The position numbers were made by a program, and so were the translations under genes. 64,000 nt of DNA from Herpomyces periplanetae (lineage: Eukaryota > Ascomycota > Laboulbeniomycetes > Herpomycetales > Herpomycetaceae), in the NCBI GenBank assembly GCA_009733715.1, contig WMKJ01000022.1, forward strand, positions 1 to 64,000, written 5' to 3'. Positions 57,299 through 64,000 of this stretch are shown one piece after another (the stretch's first letter is position 1; each line of letters begins with the position of its first letter). Below the pieces are notes generated by a model that did no database searches, had not been told where the DNA came from, and worked only from the letters and a program-made list of their open reading frames with translations.

Positions 57299-57817
57299 GC
57301 TTTCGTTGGACGGGCAGAGGTCAAGGTGAACAGAGTATAGGTCTCAACATCTTCGTGCTCGTTAACTTGTGCACAGCTCAACATTCAACACTCCATGCTA
57401 TGCATGCCCGTGCACGGTTGCATGGCCGCACAGTCACAAATTTTCATCATTTTGTAAATAACATGCGTACCTACGTTTAGCTTGGGAATAAATTTGTCAA
57501 AAGTTAAATGCTACGCAACGCAATACAACGTAGCGCAGGCCAATTCGATGTAGCCGTATCAAATAGCGCTTTGTAATTCCACATTAACAATTAAAACTAT
57601 CATAAAGGAAGTCTGGTCTGTGCGAGTCATTGTACGGAAGACTTGGTTAATAGAAAAGTGGTAAGGCCATGGACGTGCAGGTAGCAGGTTAAACTAGCAG
57701 CGAAGTGAAGTGAGGTGAAAGTGAGTGCGAACATGTGTACGTGACGACAGTGAGACTAATAAACGAATTGACTTAAACGTGACGGTAGAGTAGTGACAAC
57801 ATGCTGTGTGGGGGGAA
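57299..57817. other. Convergent 3' spacer ISA1 / ATP5
   Basis: About 520 bp. A short purine-rich stretch (GAAGTGAAGTGAGGTGAAAG) lies near 57,700. No gene. Confidence 0.4.
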
Positions 57818-58818
57818 TCATAAACTTTCCCGGAGGGTATTATTCAATTTTGCGAGTTTTAGTGATACGCTGAGATCAATAGTGCGATTCCCACATTCGA
57901 GTATCAATCCACCCTTGATTTCGGGATTAACCTGACCAAACATACTAGTTAAGAATGTGTGTGGGTAAAAGAGCGTGTCAACTACGCTTACCTTGGGGAT
58001 AACACGGATGCGCTGAGACGGTTCAACTAATTGAGACTTCGAAATAGCGAGTTCGAGTTGCTTGAGAGTTTTAGCTTCGAGTGGCTAAGTGTACGCAAAA
58101 TTAGGGGTTTAAGTGAGTTAGCCTCAACGCATACACGCGTGTCAAACGGACTGTAGGAACGTACTGAGGCGCTTGTAATGATCAAGTCAACTTCGCCGCG
58201 AGATGAAGACATAAGTAGACCAAATTTTTGACAAATTGAGTTAAGCAAGTAAAGTCGACGATTATCTGCGAGTGTGTGTAAAAAACTCGAGATTAAATTT
58301 CCAGATGATGCAGCGCTTGAGGCACTACTGCCACTGCCAATATATTTACACATTTCTGTGATAACAAGGTTTCGATCTGCTTTAGGAAGGGTTGGAGAAG
58401 CGAGTATAGGTCCAAGTTTAGCATCGCGAGTAAGAATTTGTCCCAAATTACGTATAGATGTAGCCGTAGATTCAAGTGCGGACGATTTAACCGCTGCCGT
58501 ATACTGTGAACGGAGGTACACAAGGGGTTATATATAAGCATTCATACACAAGTAAAAGTATCAACATTATACATGATGATATAAAGTATGGATAGATGGA
58601 AAAGCAGTGAACAATTAACCCATACGTATCAATACTGTGTCTATACTAATATATACACATACCAAAGCTGAAGCGTACGTTCCATCCAAGCCAAAGAGCG
58701 CTATGGGAGGCTTCTCAGCATGAGTAGCGTATGTCGCGCGTTGTAACGTCAAAGTTCGACGCATTAAGGAAAGTCGTGCCATACCGCTAACGGCAGTACA
58801 AAAATTTGACAAGCTCAT
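57818..58818 (-). CDS. ATP5: ATP synthase subunit 5 (OSCP), mitochondrial
   Basis: Exons 58663-58818, 58165-58503, 57992-58084 and 57818-57931; 233 aa. OSCP is the peripheral-stalk subunit linking F1 to the stator. N-terminal presequence rich in Arg/Ser (MARLSLMRRTLTLQRATYATHA), then PPIALFGLDGTYASAL|YTAAVKSSALES over intron 1. The joins GEVDLIITSAS|PLEAKTLKQLELAISKSQLVEP and RIRVIPK|VNPEIKGGLIL are exactly as in the family, followed by the C-terminal signature NRTIDLSVSLKLAKLNN. A Ser/Gly insert (GSGSSASSAASSG) near residue 95 is unusual. The frame through the second intron is open by chance and would give a wrong tail. Confidence 0.96.
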
Positions 58819-60524
58819 TACGATAACTTCGATAAATTATTTTTCAAGTTAAACCGAAAAAAATATTACGATAAATTTTCACGACAGTTCCCTTTAATTC
58901 TACAAATTCCCCCGTCCGAATCATCATTTTTCCCACGCAACACGCGCCGCACTCAGCATACGCCACAATACTGCGCCACTTATGTGGCGCAGCCTAGACA
59001 GTGCGCTTAGTCATTGAGGAAATCGGGTTACCGTTTTCACGATATTGAAGCAAAATTTAAACGCGCGACACGAATTGCGAAGTTGTGAAGATTGATCATT
59101 CATTGGAAAAGCTTTGATATGTTAACATTAGCTTGGTATTAAGTTTACTGGTATTAGGGAATTTATAGGAAATGGTTTTGTGCTGGATTTGCGGAATTTT
59201 TTTAACATGAAGAGGGGAAGCCAGGTGAACGTTCTAGTCGAGTCGAAAATAAATTATATCGTGGATGTGTGGGTATCAGCGTATGCCCCGCTAAGCACAT
59301 GAAAATTGTTGGAAAAATTTCAGCGTATATATAAGGTGTTTAAGTTTGTAACTGCATTTATAATGAAGCTAGGCCGGTAAAATAGACAAAAATTTCGTCA
59401 AGTTTGTTTAGTAAATGTTATACGCACTTGCGTACAATTATTTAACATGTCGGCTAAGTTAATATAAGGAAATAATTTAGTACTCATGCTATCGGACACT
59501 CGTTTTAGTTGCACCGAGTTAGGAGACTACGGTGTAATGCAGTGCAGCGCGTGAAAGGAGTTAGTGGGCTTAACCTATAGTCTCGGAGAACAATGAGCGA
59601 ATAGACTTACACTGAATTGTGGATTTGATTTGTGTGATTAATTAGTTGGGCAAAATTTGGTATACCAATACTGGTTTCAGCCAGTTTTTGGCGGGTATAT
59701 TTATCGTTAGTCGAGTTCAGGGACAACTAACTTAGAAAAAGGGGACATTTCTAACCACAAATTTTACATGGTTAACTTGGAAGCTATAGACACACATTGC
59801 TGGGTAATGCATACAAGACACCATTCCGAATTGCCTCGGGTTAAACCAGCACCAGGAATAATTACATCTACACATGATAAACGCACAGCCAATGCAGATT
59901 GGTTATCAGACGGTGTATAACATACGGTTCAGCCTTGTTTCAGAATGGAACTACGGACCGCACGCTGATTACCTTAATACACACGAATAAATTGAGCTTT
60001 GGGGGCTTGAAGGTAGTATAGTGTTCATTGTTGCTCTGCACGACCCCGAGGCGTAATGATGTTGTGCGATACTGGTGTTAGCAAGGGTGGTTAAGGCAAT
60101 ACTTGTGGCACTTCGACCGTAAATGTAACTGCGACGGTGTAAAGTTCACATTTTCTACCTTAAAAGCTGATAACTACGGTAATGATTACGGAGTATCTGC
60201 TCGCGCGAAAGCTTTACTTATCGACGGTAATGCAACCGGTTCGGGCATTCGGGAGGGGTTAGTGCTCCTGGCATGCTAGCCAACTACTCATTAGTACGCA
60301 CGCACAAACGTACGCAAGTATGCATGCGTGCGCTCACATACATATATAAGTATCTCCCTTGCACTTTACCCGGCCGGATAGCATGAACCACACGGGTGAA
60401 CCCTTTTTACAAATTTATTCGTTTCAAAGAGTTAACAAATTCTTCACCCTTTCAATTCAACGGCCGTTGCACTTTTGGTTAATCATATTATTTTGAGCTA
60501 TTGAATCCAATATTTGCCACACTC
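58819..60524. other. 1.7-kb divergent region, no gene seen
   Basis: Between ATP5 (-) and the secreted-protein gene (+). CCAATGCAGATTGG, an inverted pair of CCAAT boxes, lies near 59,890. An alternating purine-pyrimidine tract (CGTACGCAAGTATGCATGCGTGCGC) is at about 60,309-60,333. Short frames only. Confidence 0.4.
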
Positions 60525-61847
60525 ATGAACACGATGGGTTGGACTATTACTTTTCTCGCGTTGTTCTCCTCGATAAATGTCGTCTTTGGATCAAGTTCTC
60601 CAGACGAAGTGGATTCGCGACGATCGCTGGACCGCCGTGTTTCAGCCTATACGAAACGGACTTTTCGGTCCCCAATTGAACGAAACGCGCTTGATGGAAT
60701 TCATTACGTGAAAAAGATTCGTAAGGGAATATTTTGGAATTATAATGACGATGCATTCAACAGAGATGTGACTATCGAAAATTCTGCCCTTAATACTCCA
60801 GCATCACAGCAACCCGTTTTGCTAGCTCGTGAAATCTCATCCGCGCCGTTAAACTCAAAAGTGGACAGTCATAAAGACGCTGCTCTGATCTCAAATTCAC
60901 GTACTGAGGACGTTAATTCGCTCATTAAAGCTCAACAATCTACCGAGTTCGCGACGAAGACGCTATGGATAATGCGATCATCAATGACTATCCCTGCAAC
61001 TACAGCTTCGCCCGAAATCCAGCACCTAGATGAGCGTGGTACTGCTTCGATAAGAGCGAAGCGCAATGATCATGATCACCCACTAGAATCTGGCAAACCT
61101 TCTGTCAATTTGCCCCTGGGTTCAGCGATTCGAGTAGCTCGAATGGGAACAGCAGGAACTCCAATCATTAGTACGAGTCAGGGACTTTTATTGGACGCGT
61201 CCTTTGGAAAGCCAACGTCTGGACTTCTTGCTTCACGAGCTTCACCCAACTCACCGACGCCATCATCTGATGAATTGCACGAAATTATTCGCGATCAGAA
61301 CTTTAGCGCCGGCCAACCGTCTAATATTGCATTTAACCCAGAGGCATTAATTGACTCATTACTCGTTGTTCAATCATCCGATAAAAGTGGTGATATTGAT
61401 TTAGCCAGTTCACCTCTTGCTCTTGATCAACGGGGCGGAAGTGAATTACCAAATGATAAGGATGCACCTGGCCAGTCTATGACTGCAAACTTATTTCCTG
61501 ATGCAGCTCCAGCTTCCATATCCCAGTCTGGACAAGCAACCAATGCACCGACTCCCGTAAAGTTAAATTCATTACCAACACCACCATCGGTCGGGCCATC
61601 AAATGGAAATCCTTCGCCTCCTTCCCCGCCGCCTTTTCAGCCGGACTTTGCCAATCCTCATACCGTTCTACCTTATGCCAGTATGACTGCAGGAGTTGTA
61701 GCGCCCCAACGTCCAACGGGTACGTCGTCATCTGCAATGCCCTCTCAGTCTCATCCGCGATCGTCTGATGCTCGTACCATTTGTTCATTTCATCTTGCCA
61801 TCGTTGTTTTAATTTCACTTACGGCGGCTTCCGTACTACAATATTAA
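60525..61847 (+). CDS. Unknown secreted, probably GPI-anchored Ser/Pro-rich protein
   Basis: Single exon, 440 aa from the first ATG. I recognise no domain. N-terminal hydrophobic signal (MGWTITFLALFSSINVVFG) and a C-terminal hydrophobic stretch FHLAIVVLISLTAASVLQY preceded by small residues (RSSDAR), the layout of a GPI attachment signal. Between them the chain is hydrophilic and Ser/Thr/Pro/Asn-rich, with a proline cluster (PSPPSPPPFQP) near residue 370 and dibasic sites after the signal (RRSLDRR). One or two aromatic-rich patches (RKGIFWNYNDDAF) near residue 75 may be folded. Role: cell-wall or surface protein by inference only. Confidence 0.7.
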   Translation: MNTMGWTITFLALFSSINVVFGSSSPDEVDSRRSLDRRVSAYTKRTFRSPIERNALDGIHYVKKIRKGIFWNYNDDAFNRDVTIENSALNTPASQQPVLLAREISSAPLNSKVDSHKDAALISNSRTEDVNSLIKAQQSTEFATKTLWIMRSSMTIPATTASPEIQHLDERGTASIRAKRNDHDHPLESGKPSVNLPLGSAIRVARMGTAGTPIISTSQGLLLDASFGKPTSGLLASRASPNSPTPSSDELHEIIRDQNFSAGQPSNIAFNPEALIDSLLVVQSSDKSGDIDLASSPLALDQRGGSELPNDKDAPGQSMTANLFPDAAPASISQSGQATNAPTPVKLNSLPTPPSVGPSNGNPSPPSPPPFQPDFANPHTVLPYASMTAGVVAPQRPTGTSSSAMPSQSHPRSSDARTICSFHLAIVVLISLTAASVLQY

Positions 61848-62002
61848 CTGGATCTTACGTTCAAACTCTTCCATGTTATACCACAATTTCGGTAAATTTC
61901 ATCATTAACTGCGCCCTGGTGACCCATTGTATCAGTGGATCTTGGATTATCTGTGTTGGCCATTGTTTCGTGTATTGACTGTTTTACTTGATATCATTTC
62001 GT

Positions 62003-63287
62003 TCATCGAACATATTTATTCTATACCCAGTTAACCATTTGTGTCCTTGTTTGCTTTATCATGTTGCTTCGTGTACAACTTACAATAAATCGTTTATGAA
62101 AATCGGATCGTAACAAGTCGTTGACGAACTCCTTTTTGCGATTCCGCTCTTCCGTTCCGCGGGCTTGATTTTTAAACACAACATCATCATCCCATCTGCC
62201 GTTCACTCGGTTAATATATTGATCAGATTGTAGTGTAAACTGAAGCGATAGTTACGCACCGTCGTTTGATGCTAAAATCGTGAGGATTTAATAATGGGTT
62301 GCCCCGGCCAATTTGATTCATTTTTAACTCATCTTGAGCGAATTTTTCGGCTTCCTATATACAAAAGGGTCGTGCGTGCATTTAGCGTTAGAAATTGGTG
62401 CCAACCTCACTGTAACCATGATTTGCCACCTACCTCGCGTGCTCGCTGTTCAGCTCGCTCCCGTTTAATCTTTTCGAGCTCGCGCAACAGCTCGGCAGTT
62501 TCGTCTACATCATCGTCTTCGTCAATGTCATTTTCATCATCATCTTCATCTTCATCGTCATCATCTTCTTCCACGTTAACCGAGTCATCGCAATTTTTGT
62601 CTGTACTGGGCTGCTTCCTAAAGGTGAGTAAGTATTTTATTAGTTGACTAGAATGATTCCAAAAGCAGTAGTAGATACCCTTGGTTATGGTCATATAATG
62701 TCAAGGCAGCTACGTCACTACTTTCACATGCGTCAATTTCAACTGCGCGCTCTAGTAAAGCTAAACGGCGTTTCGCATCGGGTTGTGTAGATTCAGGTTC
62801 GCTTGAGTTGGGATCAATTTTGCGCTTAATACTGTCTCGGTCACCATTGGTAAGTTCACCACTGATATCAGCGTTGTGCTTAGCTCTAACTGAAGCTTCA
62901 GCAATGGCAAGTTCAGCGCGCAAATCACGCTTTTGGGTTTCTGAGACGCTGCCCTGCCCGGGTTTACTAGTGTGAAACGTATATGCATTAATATGGCAGC
63001 AGGGAGATGACAAAAGTTGGATGTAGTTAGGCTTCTTTTTTTAAAGTTCAATAATTTAAATCATACCGAAGTTTGAGCGTCAAGTGTGCCGGTTGTAAAC
63101 GCTGGTGGTAAGCGGGTCCTCTTAACGCTTCTTTTCCACGGGCCTAGAAAAAATATATCATGGAACGTTAACTCTGAACTCATTATATTTAACGTATACA
63201 TATCATTTCTTGATATGTAGAGCACTCTTTGTAAACCGATCAAATCTAGCATACCGGATCAAACGTTGGTCTATGAGCTGTAGTCAT
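62003..63287 (-). CDS. CWC15: Pre-mRNA-splicing factor Cwc15 (Cwf15)
   Basis: Seven exons: 63255-63287, 63067-63143, 62679-62966, 62434-62617, 62260-62354, 62084-62195 and 62003-62020; 268 aa. Cwc15 belongs to the Prp19-associated (NTC) part of the spliceosome and is largely unfolded. The joined protein starts [27 protein letters not shown], the invariant head of the family, then [12 protein letters not shown]; a long Asp/Glu run; [25 protein letters not shown]; and the tail [17 protein letters not shown]…[14 protein letters not shown]. The last exon codes five residues plus stop. Six introns of 61-111 nt break it so finely that no frame shows the whole gene. Divergent from RRP45. Confidence 0.95.
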
Positions 63288-63586
63288 AACTCAGTGGATA
63301 AGATAAGATATATTCTGTTACACACACTTCTGAACAAATATCAAGTGAATATAGTAGACATTTTCCTATACGATATCGATAATTTACCATAAATTAATCA
63401 AATTTTCGCCGGTCCACGACCACCGCCACATCTACTAGCGCCACAGTGGGTTAGCTAAGCTGGAGAGCACGTGCTATCCCAATTCGGCAAAATTTCGATG
63501 ATGGTGATGGCGATGTAGATAAAGATGGCGATTACGGTCACGGCAACTGGGTTAAGTGATACGGATGTTAAAAGTAATGGTAAATT
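63288..63586. promoter_or_regulatory. Divergent promoter CWC15 / RRP45
   Basis: About 300 bp shared by two RNA-processing genes. GCACGTGC at 63467-63474 is an E-box core; an imperfect CCRCC-rich stretch precedes it. Confidence 0.4.
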
Positions 63587-63985
63587 ATGCCTACGGAAGT
63601 CCGAGTAACAAATGTGGAGCGAAATCAAATTTTATCAAGCTTTCAGTTAAACAGCCGGGCAGATGGTCGTAAAAATGAGCAGTTTCGACAGGCATGGATA
63701 GAGTTTGGGGAGGAAAATGGTGTGGTGGACGTCCGGCTGGGTAAAACTCGGTATGGATAAAGTGAATTGAGTTGAAAAATCGGATATATATTTCAAAGAA
63801 AATGTTTCAAGGTTCACGTATGAGTACATAGGGCAAGAGTGCTAACATGTTTCATATATATATAGGGTATTGGCAAAAGTTTCGTGTGAAATAACAACAC
63901 CGTTTATGGATCGGAAGTTTGACGGAATATTCAATATATCATGTGAATTCTCAGCTATGGCGATACCGGGTTTAGAAGTAGGACG
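63587..63985 (+). CDS. RRP45: Exosome complex subunit Rrp45/EXOSC9 (5' part, runs off window)
   Basis: Exons 63587-63750 and 63866-63985, then a GTGAGT donor at 63986; the gene continues beyond 64,000. Rrp45 is an RNase PH-like, catalytically inactive ring subunit of the RNA exosome. The first 94 residues show the N-terminal helix VERNQILSSFQLNSRADGR, the LGKTR|VLAKVSCEI strand across intron 1 (human LGKTRVLGQVSCEL) and FNISCEFSAMAIPGLEVGR. Start is the first ATG with the helix in the right register. Only the first third of a roughly 300-400 aa protein is here. Confidence 0.9.
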
Positions 63986-64000
63986 GTGAGTTAAATTATA

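Noticed and set aside
58027-58164. ATP5 C-terminus as read straight through (…SNSNSLFRSLN)
   Set aside because: This is intron read-through followed by a frame change; the spliced form gives the exact OSCP C-terminal sequence.

Overview
This is a gene-dense stretch of nuclear DNA from a fungus. By eye it is about 40% GC. I traced about 44 introns, all GT-AG and 57 to 259 nt long, and many carry a CTAAC-type branch site shortly before the acceptor. The gene set is conserved eukaryotic housekeeping with fungal marks: a Coa6 beginning MGW, the multi-pass membrane J-protein known from fungi, Rmd1, Siw14-type phosphatase and the YHR202W-type phosphoesterase. A WDR62/MAPKBP1-like protein and high intron density point to an early-diverging (zygomycete- or chytrid-grade) lineage rather than a yeast, but the window alone cannot fix the phylum. 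I saw no transposon, viral fossil, CRISPR array or tRNA. Many genes were rebuilt by joining short exons by hand, so coordinates are first to last coding base and exon limits are given in the evidence.

Layout: 0.3-8.1 kb holds PARG-like (+), COA6 (-), SYS1 (+) and URB1 (+). 8.2-15.4 kb is a minus-strand run of a membrane J-protein, RMD1-like, PAM16 and RCC1. 15.7-21.7 kb has a secreted metallophosphoesterase and a Siw14-like phosphatase (+), separated by 2.6 kb of non-coding DNA. 23.6-30.2 kb has MVD1 (-), then an SLC35F6-like transporter, VTI1 and cytochrome c (+). 30.6-37 kb has the divergent pair PWP1 (-) / PRP16 (+) and an unknown Ser/Pro-rich gene (-). 37.8-45.9 kb has the WDR62-like gene and HAT1 (both -). 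46-52 kb is a 6.2 kb gene-poor divergent spacer with a sharp strand-composition switch. 52-64 kb has an F-box/WD40 gene (+), ISA1 (+), ATP5/OSCP (-), a secreted GPI-type protein (+), CWC15 (-) and the start of RRP45 (+, runs off the edge).

The genes are not an operon or a biosynthetic cluster. Themes recur by chance or loose clustering: mitochondrial biogenesis and respiration (COA6, PAM16, CYC1, ISA1, ATP5), ribosome and RNA processing (URB1, PWP1, PRP16, CWC15, RRP45), nuclear transport and chromatin (RCC1, HAT1), and secretory traffic (SYS1, VTI1, J-protein). The most unusual signals are non-coding: GC-rich upstream islands that repeatedly carry ATCACGTG E-boxes, long strand-biased purine/pyrimidine tracts, and short hexamer arrays near their switch points.
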